From the NCBI GenBank assembly GCA_028824575.1, contig JAPPDN010000281.1:1-6527 (forward strand): a DNA stretch of 6,527 nucleotides, written 5' to 3'. Position 1 is the stretch's first letter. The number at the start of each line of letters is the position of its first letter. This document shows positions 1 to 5,765 of the stretch, piece after piece. The DNA is from Candidatus Poribacteria bacterium. GTDB taxonomy: Bacteria > Poribacteria > WGA-4E > WGA-3G. The translations under genes were made by a program, and so were the position numbers. A model generated the notes under the pieces. The model worked only from the letters and a program-made list of their open reading frames with translations. It was not told the DNA's origin and ran no database searches.

Positions 1-127
1 ATAGGATTTGGTTTATGGGAAGTTCTTTGTTCAATGTTTCTTCTACGTCAGGGAGGGTTTCAACAGACAGCACTCCGTTTCCACCGCCTCCGCTATGAGC
101 ATAGATACTGTCCTTATTAATAGCCAT
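1..127 (-). CDS. Unrecognised protein, N-terminal part only (runs off left edge)
   Basis: An ATG at 125-127 (minus) opens a frame that stays open to the left edge, giving 42 residues. They begin MAINKDSIYAHSGGGGNG and continue with an acidic stretch (LPDVEETLNKEL). A purine-rich AAAAAGG lies 9 bases upstream of the ATG, which supports this start. The Gly-Gly-Gly-Gly run at residues 13-16 suggests a flexible N-terminus, as in some structural or tail-type proteins, but no family is recognised and the 3' part is outside the window. It is on the same strand as the broken gene at 274-684 and could once have been in the same transcription unit. That a gene exists here is moderately likely; its function is unknown. 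Confidence 0.55.
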   Translation of the reverse strand, partial: MAINKDSIYAHSGGGGNGVLSVETLPDVEETLNKELPINQIL

Positions 128-136
128 TGTGTTTTA

Positions 137-143
137 CCTTTTT
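137..143 (-). promoter_or_regulatory. Ribosome binding site of the left-edge gene
   Basis: On the minus strand AAAAAGG ends 9 bases before the ATG at 125-127. It is the only Shine-Dalgarno-like element there and is the main reason for accepting that start. Confidence 0.45.
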
Positions 144-153
144 TCGTTAGTGT

Positions 154-233
154 CTCTGGTAAAGAAACCAATAACCAATATTAAATATCAAAAAGAAAGA
201 ATTGGGGTCCTCTGAACCATGCCTCTGGTAAAG
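154..233. repeat. 11-bp direct repeat, two copies
   Basis: CTCTGGTAAAG occurs at 154-164 and again at 223-233, separated by 58 bases of AT-rich sequence. Both copies lie in the 146-base gap between the left-edge gene and the broken gene at 274-684. They might be binding sites or traces of a duplication or excision. With only two copies, no function can be assigned. Confidence 0.5.
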
Positions 234-273
234 TTTCTTTTTTCATTTTTTGTTGAGGACGGGTTAGGTGCTT

Positions 274-684
274 TTACTCGTCATTATATTTCCAAATGGA
301 GCCTTCCATGCCAGCGGTTTTGACCTTAGCGCGATACAACCGCTCCAAATCAACGCAACAGAGTTCTCTATCGCTTCGTCGTCCGCATCAGGGAATGAGG
401 GCATTTTAGCGGGGCATAAACGAGGATAGTTCGCCATTGCCTGTGTCGTCATCTGCCTATGTTGTGTGATTACCCACCCAATGGGTTGTGTCGCCCGCAA
501 AAATATCGCTCGGCTCAACACTTACAAAAGTCGTTCCGTCGTGGCAATCTCCGCTGCTGTTACGTGGTATCATATCCCAGGGTAGATGCGGATCCTGCCT
601 CTGTTGATTCCCGTTGATTTGTTCTCTCCTTTCTTGTTCTGGTTCAACACTAAGGATTATAGCGAAGACAGGGTTGGTTGGCAT
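274..684 (-). pseudogene. Decayed unrecognised protein gene (two stops, two frameshifts)
   Basis: Starting from an ATG at 682-684 (minus), a protein-like frame runs about 75 residues (…DGTTFVSVEPSDIFAG…) to a TAG at 457-459. The same frame then continues as GELSSFMPR to a TAA at 406-408 and NALIP. To keep protein-like sequence the reader must gain one base near 388-393, giving DADDEAIENSVAL, and another near 351, giving DLERLYRAKVKTAGMEG and then SIWKYNDE. The gene ends with TAA at 274-276. The repaired product would be about 137 residues, rich in acidic and polar residues, with no signal peptide or membrane segment. I do not recognise the family. The repaired C-terminus (charged, helix-like, with Lys/Arg/Glu periodicity) looks much more like real protein than either single-frame alternative. 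It is divergent from the recombinase remnant that begins near 739. Its true start is unclear. Confidence 0.5.
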
Positions 685-738
685 GGAAAATATACAAGGT
701 GGGTATGCTTACTTGATATACAATCGATGGCGATTGTA

Positions 739-1035
739 AAAAAATTTAGAAGGCGAACTCGAAACTGAAGTGCCAATGCTACGAATCGAATTACCGCTCG
801 CTCTGCACGTCGTATTATCAAAAAGCGAACTGCGGATGCCGGAGTGAAAGGTTTTATCTCTCGGCATCCATTTCGAGTTGGGTTTGCTGTCTCCCTCGCG
901 CAGGCGGGTGCGACCGTCGGCGATATGCAAGTCGCAGGACGCTGGAAATCCTCGGAGATGCCAGCGCATTATGCCAAAGCAGAACTCGCCGAGCGAGGCG
1001 CAATCGCACGCTTCAAGGATAGGAGATCTCAGTAG
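739..1035 (+). pseudogene. Tyrosine recombinase (phage-type integrase), C-terminal remnant
   Basis: From about 739 the frame reads KKFRRRTRN, then a TGA at 766-768, then SANATNRITARSARRIIKK and on without a break to TAG at 1033-1035. The block SRHPFRVGFAVSLAQAGA is the H-x-x-R box (His codon 865-867). QVAGRWKSSEMPAHY carries the conserved Trp and the nucleophilic Tyr (TAT at 970-972), as in site-specific recombinases of the tyrosine family. These would cut and rejoin DNA at attachment sites. The N-terminal DNA-binding domain and the first catalytic Arg are absent, and family-like sequence spans the TGA, so this is a dead fragment. A GTG at 844 could still allow a 63-residue peptide, which would not be active alone. 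It suggests that a mobile element was once integrated here. The left boundary is approximate. Confidence 0.8.
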
Positions 1036-1063
1036 TATAGTTGAACAAAGCAATGACAATGCA

Positions 1064-1293
1064 ATGACCGGGCATGACCGAGCAGAGATTCTTGCGATGA
1101 AGGACAATCAGATTGCCGATCTGAAGGCACAACTTGAAAAAGTAGAGATGCGAGAGACTACACTCATAGACGAGAAAGCGAAACTGCTCGAATTGCTGTC
1201 TGCAGAGAAAGAAGAAAAGCGCGCACTCATGCCCCACCAGAAGCAAAAGAGAAATCGCTGAACCGGCTGCTCCGGCTTGTCGGCGCGCGATAA
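1064..1293 (+). pseudogene. Small coiled-coil protein with one-base frameshift
   Basis: From an ATG at 1064-1066 the frame reads MTGHDRAEILAMKDNQIADL and continues with heptad-like Leu/Ile spacing (LKAQLEKVEM…LIDEKAKLLELLSAEKEE), a strong coiled coil of about 50 residues. The frame as given stops at 1259. If one C is added to the CCCC run at 1232-1235, it instead reads ALMPPPEAKEKSLNRLLRLV and ends GAR at TAA 1291-1293. That Pro linker plus basic amphipathic tail is a typical end for proteins with this kind of coiled coil. No good ribosome binding site precedes 1064. The same frame is open further upstream, overlapping the recombinase, so this may be the tail of a longer lost protein, such as a DNA-binding protein whose N-terminal helix-turn-helix is gone. 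Partner and function are unknown. Confidence 0.55.
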
Positions 1294-1317
1294 CCCCCTT
1301 GCCTATTTTTCGCCTAT

Positions 1318-1338
1318 CTGATACACTATTCATATCAG
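1318..1338. repeat. 6-bp inverted repeat (hairpin)
   Basis: CTGATA (1318-1323) and TATCAG (1333-1338) form a perfect stem with a 9-base loop. It begins 25 bases after the coiled-coil gene's restored stop. There is no T-run, so it does not look like a classical Rho-independent terminator. Confidence 0.35.
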
Positions 1339-1350
1339 TGTTGGGCGGCA

Positions 1351-1400
1351 CAGCTACGATCAGAGTCCCACTCCGCTCTGTCATCCTCCCACCGTAGCTG
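1351..1400. repeat. Nested inverted repeat in the gene-free stretch
   Basis: The outer arms CAGCTACG (1351-1358) and CGTAGCTG (1393-1400) are perfect reverse complements. Inside them CAGAG (1361-1365) and CTCTG (1376-1380) form a second stem with a 10-base loop. The whole 50-base block could fold as a branched hairpin in DNA or RNA. It sits between the recombinase/coiled-coil remnants and the restriction-modification pair. It might be an element end, a protein-binding site or a transcription barrier. Confidence 0.45.
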
Positions 1401-1458
1401 AGGGATAAATTAACCGGTGCTGGGAATGTCCAATCTGTTTTTTTACAAAAGTGGGGAA

Positions 1459-1520
1459 GTGGAAACTGTTAGTGATCCCACCAGTCTATCAGTCAAAATA
1501 TTGTGGTAGTTTCCACCACA
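1459..1520. promoter_or_regulatory. Inverted repeats upstream of the restriction gene
   Basis: GTGGAAACT (1459-1467) is the reverse complement of AGTTTCCAC (1508-1516). The right arm overlaps a second, tighter stem, TGTGGT (1502-1507) with ACCACA (1515-1520) and a 7-base loop. The two structures are mutually exclusive, since both use 1515-1516. They lie 44-105 bases before the ATG of the restriction gene, where a leader or operator would be. No convincing -35/-10 pair and no controller (C) gene are seen, so regulation is only suggested by position. Confidence 0.35.
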
Positions 1521-1552
1521 TCTGACGTGGAACCTCCTTCATTTTTCTAAAC

Positions 1553-1556
1553 GGAG
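1553..1556 (+). promoter_or_regulatory. Ribosome binding site of the restriction endonuclease gene
   Basis: GGAG lies 7 bases before the ATG at 1564, a good spacing. It fixes the start of the restriction gene and shows that the pair is translated from this point. Confidence 0.65.
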
Positions 1557-1563
1557 ATGTCTA

Positions 1564-2697
1564 ATGGCAACACACTCACTGAAAGGTATCGTTAAAGGTG
1601 TGAAGTATAGCCCCTATCTGAACCAAGGAAAACTTACACGTTACGATATAGCACGATTTGACGTTAACGCAGCCAAATCGTATGGACTGATTAACTTAGG
1701 TACTCCTGGAAACAATCTCGCTTTTTCTAAATGGGTGTCCCCGAAACGAACTCGCACATATCCTTTTCAGCGGATCTACAACACACTTGGGCTCAGCACC
1801 AAAAAAGTAACCATAATTCCAGTTATCAAAGACGAAGGTGCAGCCGGAGATAATGATAGAATTAACGCCATGACCTTTTCATGGATGAATCTCATGAACG
1901 TCCATATTGTTTTAGCTTGGTATGAAGATGCAGAGAAAGTAAACACGAAAAACAAGATCACCAATCAAGTCCTAAATGTTGAAAGTGTGAGGGAAAAATT
2001 GCTTGAAATTAGTCAGTTTCATTCAAACGCTTTACATTGGAATACGAACCATTTTGAGAATGACTTTGAACGGATTTACTTGAATGCTGTTGAAAGCTAT
2101 CAAAGAATCTCTAAAAAAGAAAACGTTGTGATGCACAAAGCACAAGACCACTTAGCCACGCTTGATAAATTCAAAGTAGATAATCAATTCTGTGTGGAAA
2201 CTTTCAAAAGGGTGACGCTCTCTGGTTCACACGCTGCTGCGCTTAGAGAAACCGTAACCCTGCATGAGTTAGAATCTCTCGGTGAGGATGAGAAGGGGAT
2301 TTTTTTGATTATAAATTATCAGGGTGGGGAATATTATTTGACAGCTGACGAGATATATTGGGAGAATGATCAGTTAGTCATACAAGAATCGAAAAATACC
2401 ACTAAAGACAAACTTCCATCTAAAAGTGACATCATAGACGGATTATTCAAGCTTATCCTTTTCGCGAATATGGAACAGGTGGATATTGATGATAGGATTA
2501 ATGTTCCATTTGTCACTCGACTCAAACTAACGGGTAACCTCACAGGAAACCTATTCCTACCAACCTCTACGAATCGAGTATCGAACTTCTGCCAACAGAA
2601 TCATTTGAGTTCGGCACGCCGGAAAACGATTACATTGCTTAACCAAGAAGCCGGTATGAACGATTTTCAGATATGGATAACAAAAAACGATGCGTAA
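1564..2697 (+). CDS. Putative type II restriction endonuclease (PD-(D/E)XK-like)
   Basis: This intact 377-residue soluble protein has no signal peptide or membrane segment. The predicted role is to cut unmodified DNA at the site protected by the methyltransferase that follows. Support comes first from context: its stop overlaps the methyltransferase start by 8 bases (2690-2697), a tight translational coupling. Second, residues 259-277 (LTADEIYWENDQLVIQESK) fit a PD-(D/E)XK core, with Asp262 or Asp269 followed by a beta strand ending in Glu275-Ser-Lys277. A conserved-looking N-terminal block at 58-73 (WVSPKRTRTYPFQRIY) and a segment at 82-123 (VTIIPVIKDEG…VLAWYEDA) resemble, from memory, uncharacterised proteins found beside D12 methylases. 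The start is supported by GGAG at 1553-1556. The cut site is unknown. It could be a different kind of methylase-linked protein, but a nuclease is the best reading. Confidence 0.7.
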   Translation: MATHSLKGIVKGVKYSPYLNQGKLTRYDIARFDVNAAKSYGLINLGTPGNNLAFSKWVSPKRTRTYPFQRIYNTLGLSTKKVTIIPVIKDEGAAGDNDRINAMTFSWMNLMNVHIVLAWYEDAEKVNTKNKITNQVLNVESVREKLLEISQFHSNALHWNTNHFENDFERIYLNAVESYQRISKKENVVMHKAQDHLATLDKFKVDNQFCVETFKRVTLSGSHAAALRETVTLHELESLGEDEKGIFLIINYQGGEYYLTADEIYWENDQLVIQESKNTTKDKLPSKSDIIDGLFKLILFANMEQVDIDDRINVPFVTRLKLTGNLTGNLFLPTSTNRVSNFCQQNHLSSARRKTITLLNQEAGMNDFQIWITKNDA

Positions 2698-3523
2698 GTC
2701 AGCAAAGAGCCCATTGCGGTATCCGGGGGGTAAGTCAAGAGCACTGAAAAAGATTCTCCCGCTTATTCCAGCAAATATCGCAGAGTTTCGAGAACCATTC
2801 ATTGGCGGCGGTTCCGTCTTCTTTGCAATCCGAGACCTTTTTCAGGACACGATCAAATCGTATTGGATTAATGACCTGAATTACGATCTCTACTGTTTCT
2901 GGAAACAGGTGGGAGACAATGTCGCACCACTCATTGAGGCTTTAAGAAAGATACACGCAACCACAACAGACGGGCGTACCCTATTTCAAGAGTTAGCGAA
3001 ATCAAAGGATCTGCTATGTCAAGATCGGGAAATGCTCTCTGAATTTGATCGTGCTGTCCGTTTTTTCGTTCTCAACCGTATCACGTTTTCAGGGGTCGTG
3101 GATTCAGGCGGATACTCCCAAGCCGCTTATGAGAAACGTTTCACGCCCTCATCTATTGATCGAGTTGAAATGATTGCCCCTTACCTTTCCGGTGTCAAAA
3201 TTACGAATGAGGATTATACCAACGCCCTTTTCGACAATGGTGATGATGTTTTTATCTTCCTTGATCCGCCCTACTGGAAGGCAACCGAGTCGAAACTGTA
3301 CGGGACAAGAGGTGCCTTGCATACCACCTTTGATCATGAACGATTCGCCGAAAATATGAAAAAATGTCCACACAAATGGTTGATTACCTACGACGATTCA
3401 CCTGTGATCCGTGATCTCTTTGATTTCGCCGATATTTACGAATGGACACTCCAATACGGCATGAACAATTACCGAAAGGACAGCGCAGCGAAAGGAAATG
3501 AGTTATTCATCAAAAATTATTAA
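2690..3523 (+). CDS. DNA adenine N6-methyltransferase (D12 class, Dam-like)
   Basis: This complete 277-residue enzyme transfers a methyl group from S-adenosylmethionine to the N6 of adenine in a specific DNA site. The order of motifs is that of the MethyltransfD12 (alpha) class. LRYPGGKSRA at 9-18 is motif X. FREPFIGGGSVFF at 33-45 is motif I, the AdoMet-binding FxGG loop. NDLN at 61-64 is the acidic motif II, and LNRITFSG at 128-135 is conserved in Dam-type enzymes. FLDPPYW at 190-196 contains the catalytic DPPY (192-195). ITYDDSP follows at 232-238. Length matches the family (about 270-290). The start overlaps the restriction gene, so it is probably translated by coupling; no strong ribosome binding site is seen. 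Many Dam-like enzymes recognise GATC, but specificity cannot be read here. It probably protects the host from the upstream nuclease. Confidence 0.95.
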   Translation: MRKSAKSPLRYPGGKSRALKKILPLIPANIAEFREPFIGGGSVFFAIRDLFQDTIKSYWINDLNYDLYCFWKQVGDNVAPLIEALRKIHATTTDGRTLFQELAKSKDLLCQDREMLSEFDRAVRFFVLNRITFSGVVDSGGYSQAAYEKRFTPSSIDRVEMIAPYLSGVKITNEDYTNALFDNGDDVFIFLDPPYWKATESKLYGTRGALHTTFDHERFAENMKKCPHKWLITYDDSPVIRDLFDFADIYEWTLQYGMNNYRKDSAAKGNELFIKNY

Positions 3524-3575
3524 AAAAGATACTTACTTAACCCAAAAATTAGCGAGTACCACTAAACACCCGATC

Positions 3576-3584
3576 AAGAGGTGA
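3576..3584 (+). promoter_or_regulatory. Ribosome binding site flanked by two GATC sites
   Basis: AAGAGGTGA lies 9 bases before the ATG at 3594 and supports that start. GATC occurs at 3572-3575 and 3583-3586, overlapping or bracketing this site. That may be coincidence. Confidence 0.55.
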
Positions 3585-3593
3585 TCTTCACAC

Positions 3594-4301
3594 ATGTCCC
3601 CTATTATTGGAATCGTATGCAAAACGGAAACAACGATAGAAAACTATACGGATGCGATTGTTGAGTTTAGGGGTGAACCGCGCGTGCTGGTCTCACGCCC
3701 AGGTCGTGTTCCTAATGGTATTCCTGAGATTGATGGGCTTCTCTTGCCAGGGGGCGGTGACCTTGACCCTCGCCATTATGATGAATCCCGGTATCATGTT
3801 AAGGGTATTAGCAAGATTAGGGGCGTTAGCCCATCTCGCGATGCGTTGGAGCTCGATCTCTGCCAAAAGGCACTTGAGACCGATATACCTGTTTTCGGAA
3901 TCTGCCGCGGGATTCAAGTGATGAGTGTCGCAACGGGTGGGAGCCTCTACCAAGATATCCACACGCAACTCAAAAACTGTTTGCTTCATAAGGATGAGAG
4001 CAGTACCCGGGATGCTCAGCATTCTATTAAGATTCAACCGAGTAGCCTTCTTAGCCATCTGACAGACACGGACACTGCCGAAGTCAATTCTGCCCATCAC
4101 CAATCTGTGAAAGTCATCGGTGCGGGATTTATGGTCACTGCCCAATCAGAAGATGGTATCATCGAGGCGATAGAGAACCCTTCAAAACCGTTTGTGCTAG
4201 GCGTGCAATACCATCCAGAACGGATGCTACAAGACCCAGAACTCCGAAAGCATGGGCAAAAATTATTTGAAGCGTTTATTCACGCTGCCTCTCAATCCTA
4301 A
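3594..4301 (+). CDS. Class I glutamine amidotransferase, peptidase C26 (gamma-glutamyl-GABA hydrolase-like)
   Basis: This complete 235-residue cytoplasmic enzyme is predicted to hydrolyse a gamma-glutamyl amide bond, as PuuD does for gamma-glutamyl-gamma-aminobutyrate in putrescine breakdown. Visible motifs are GLLLPGGGDLDP at 48-59 (the oxyanion-side loop of the family), the nucleophile elbow FGICRGIQ at 101-108 with catalytic Cys104, HHQSVK at 168-173, and VQYHPER at 204-210 with His207 and Glu209 completing the triad. Length is slightly below the usual 240-255; residues between the first strand and the GGGD loop look shortened. The ribosome binding site AAGAGGTGA is well placed. It lies 70 bases after the methyltransferase on the same strand and may be co-transcribed, but no puu pathway genes are present. 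The exact substrate is uncertain: other C26 members act on folate polyglutamates or other gamma-glutamyl compounds. Confidence 0.88.
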   Translation: MSPIIGIVCKTETTIENYTDAIVEFRGEPRVLVSRPGRVPNGIPEIDGLLLPGGGDLDPRHYDESRYHVKGISKIRGVSPSRDALELDLCQKALETDIPVFGICRGIQVMSVATGGSLYQDIHTQLKNCLLHKDESSTRDAQHSIKIQPSSLLSHLTDTDTAEVNSAHHQSVKVIGAGFMVTAQSEDGIIEAIENPSKPFVLGVQYHPERMLQDPELRKHGQKLFEAFIHAASQS

Positions 4302-4304
4302 TGG

Positions 4305-4348
4305 CACTGCGCGTAGGCAGCACCATAAGTGTGAGACCATACGCAGTG
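4305..4348. repeat. Inverted repeat just after the amidotransferase gene
   Basis: CACTGCG (4305-4311) pairs with CGCAGTG (4342-4348). Allowing a 2-base bulge, the stem extends to CACTGC-GTA with TAC-GCAGTG. It starts 4 bases after the stop of the amidotransferase gene, in the convergent gap. There is no T-run after it, so it is at most a possible Rho-dependent or RNA-stabilising hairpin. Confidence 0.35.
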
Positions 4349-4376
4349 TTCGGGTATTTGACACCTGTGGAATTTC

Positions 4377-4493
4377 AAAGACAAAGCTTGTCGTAACTTT
4401 ACGGAGTTTCGGCCCTAATTAGCGTTGGCACTTCACAATCTTGGTTTAGAGAGTGGTCTGAATTTTCGATGGCAGTACAATGCTTTTGTCTTT
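4377..4493. repeat. Imperfect inverted repeat spanning the convergent gap
   Basis: AAAGACAAAGC (4377-4387) is the reverse complement of GCTTTTGTCTTT (4482-4493) except for one extra T. The arms are 94 bases apart, and the right arm touches the stop codon of the membrane protein gene. Inside the left arm GACAA and TTGTC (4380-4392) also form a short stem. The remaining part of the 4302-4492 gap shows no gene. It could be the ends of a small non-coding element or chance. Confidence 0.3.
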
Positions 4494-4951
4494 CATGTAG
4501 AATCCAAATTCTGATTTTTGTTCCTTGTCATTATCCATCTATAGATTGGTGTAAAAACAGCAACAGCTACACCTATGAGTAATGTCTCAGATTCTCTTTT
4601 TGTAGTTAGCCGATCTATCACCAATGCCACAAGACCTGTTACGCCCAACCAGAACGCAGCCCACCCTAACCATATCCTTGCTTCCTCCTGGGTTTGCTCA
4701 GAACCGACTGTTATCCGATTTACGACGTAAATAATAACCAGAAAAGGTAATGTGATAAATCCTATTTGTCCAATAATTGACGGATGTGGTCGTAATATTT
4801 CAAGCAACAGCACCATTATTGAAAATGAAAGAAGCACAAGATTCTGGTTGAATACTGATATTACTCCTTTTTTTACTTGGTTGATCCAACGGGTCGTTGT
4901 CACTAACATCAGGGCCATATACAGCAGAAGAAATATCTCTATAAATTCCAT
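4493..4951 (-). CDS. Small multi-spanning membrane protein, unknown function
   Basis: From the ATG at 4949-4951 the product is 152 residues with about five hydrophobic helices, roughly at residues 3-20, 36-53, 59-78, 92-112 and 123-140. Short charged loops lie between them (WINQVKKG, SEQTQEEAR, DRLTTKRES). The C-terminal tail is basic then polar (RWIMTRNKNQNLDST). It would sit in the inner membrane. No catalytic motif is seen and no family is recognised. An upstream GTG at 4976-4978 would add nine residues (MGYRRLFGR). I prefer the ATG because it begins just before the first helix and an AGGAG lies 13 bases upstream, although that spacing is long. It follows the broken DprA-like gene on the same strand, 70 bases after its stop, so it may be the last gene of an HNH-DprA-membrane operon. 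Confidence 0.65.
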   Translation of the reverse strand: MEFIEIFLLLYMALMLVTTTRWINQVKKGVISVFNQNLVLLSFSIMVLLLEILRPHPSIIGQIGFITLPFLVIIYVVNRITVGSEQTQEEARIWLGWAAFWLGVTGLVALVIDRLTTKRESETLLIGVAVAVFTPIYRWIMTRNKNQNLDST

Positions 4952-5021
4952 CCTTCCAAACAATCTCCTATAACCCACACCAGCTCCATCACGAAACGAA
5001 CCTCGCGCCCATCAAGTGTGT

Positions 5022-5703
5022 TCATCCGTCCGAATCTTCGCGATCCATACCGAGTGCGGCTTTGAGTTCCCTAAGATTCTCAACAAGTGTTGCGTTCTCG
5101 ATTTTCGCTACGACATGTCGCGTGGTAATCACCTCGCGCCCTTGACGTAAAGTGTGGTTTGCAGTAGCAGACGATCCTGATCGCTCTTCCGCTGCGATAA
5201 TGATCGTTTTCTCAGAAGCCCAGTGATAATCGCGTTTCGTCGTAGATAGTGCCAACCGAATATTTTTGAAAGGTCATCAGGATATTCAGAAAGGACTATC
5301 CCTCCCGCATTGAAGATTCTTTCAGCAAGTTTCTTTGTATGACCTCGGAGTGCTTTCAGGCCGCGCGGAACGACACCGATAACTTTGCCAGCTGCTGAAA
5401 GGGCTCCCTCAGTAACAGCGGTATCGCAACCGTAGGCGAGTCCAGTGACGATCGTCCAGTCGTGTTGAGCGAGCATTCTGCCGATTCTGTAAGCGGTATC
5501 GAGTGCCTGCTGTGTCGTTTTTCAGCTGCCAGAGATCGCGATGATTTGTTTATTCGGTGGCGGATTTCCACGAACACGAAGAACTCTCGGTGGTTTTTTA
5601 TTCTTTTTAGAAGTTCAGGATAGTCTCTATCGTCAATTTCAATTTCTCGCACTTCGGCTTCGTCAAAACGTTCCACTGTATCCCTTCCAATCCAATATTC
5701 CAT
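5022..5703 (-). pseudogene. DprA/Smf-like DNA-processing protein, broken by two frameshifts and a stop
   Basis: Three frames together give one DprA-type Rossmann-fold protein of about 227 residues, lacking the usual N-terminal helical domain and C-terminal winged helix. In order it reads IDDRDYPELLKRIKN, then a frame change at the T6/A6 run 5594-5599, then PPRVLRVRGNPPPNKQIIAI. SGS follows with a TGA (5522-5524) exactly where the family has the Arg of its GSR motif. Next come MLAQHDWTIVTGLAYGCDTA (the nucleotide/ssDNA-binding GxAxGxD loop) and LSEYPDD. RRNAIITGL, a second one-base loss near 5213-5220, and SEKTIIIAAEERSGSSATA with QGREV close the fold. It stops at 5022-5024. DprA proteins bind single-stranded DNA and load RecA. 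This short GLAYGCDT type may differ. Possible starts are 5745 (GTG), 5703 (ATG) and 5676 (GTG, with GGAAGGG upstream). As written it cannot make the full protein. Confidence 0.85.
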
Positions 5704-5765
5704 GGTTGAACAGGTGTTCGATGCCGCTACTCCGGAATAATCCACACCCTAAACACCACGCTAAG

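Noticed and set aside
586..768. Plus-strand 60-residue ORF
   Set aside because: Most of it is antisense to the broken gene at 274-684; only its last residues (FRRRTRN) belong to the recombinase remnant.
709..1384. Two long minus-strand ORFs (709-1107 and 1013-1384)
   Set aside because: They are antisense to the recombinase and coiled-coil remnants, have Cys/Ser-rich low-quality sequence and show no motif.
3652..3921. 89-residue plus-strand ORF in another frame
   Set aside because: It lies inside the amidotransferase gene and has no recognisable motif.
3693..4145. 150-residue minus-strand ORF
   Set aside because: Fully antisense to the amidotransferase, whose catalytic motifs are unambiguous on the plus strand.
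4302..4492. tRNA, ncRNA or Rho-independent terminator in the convergent gap
   Set aside because: No cloverleaf, no GC-rich hairpin followed by a T-run, and no known RNA motif could be seen.
4752..4973. Plus-strand 73-residue ORF
   Set aside because: It is the antisense shadow of the membrane protein gene.
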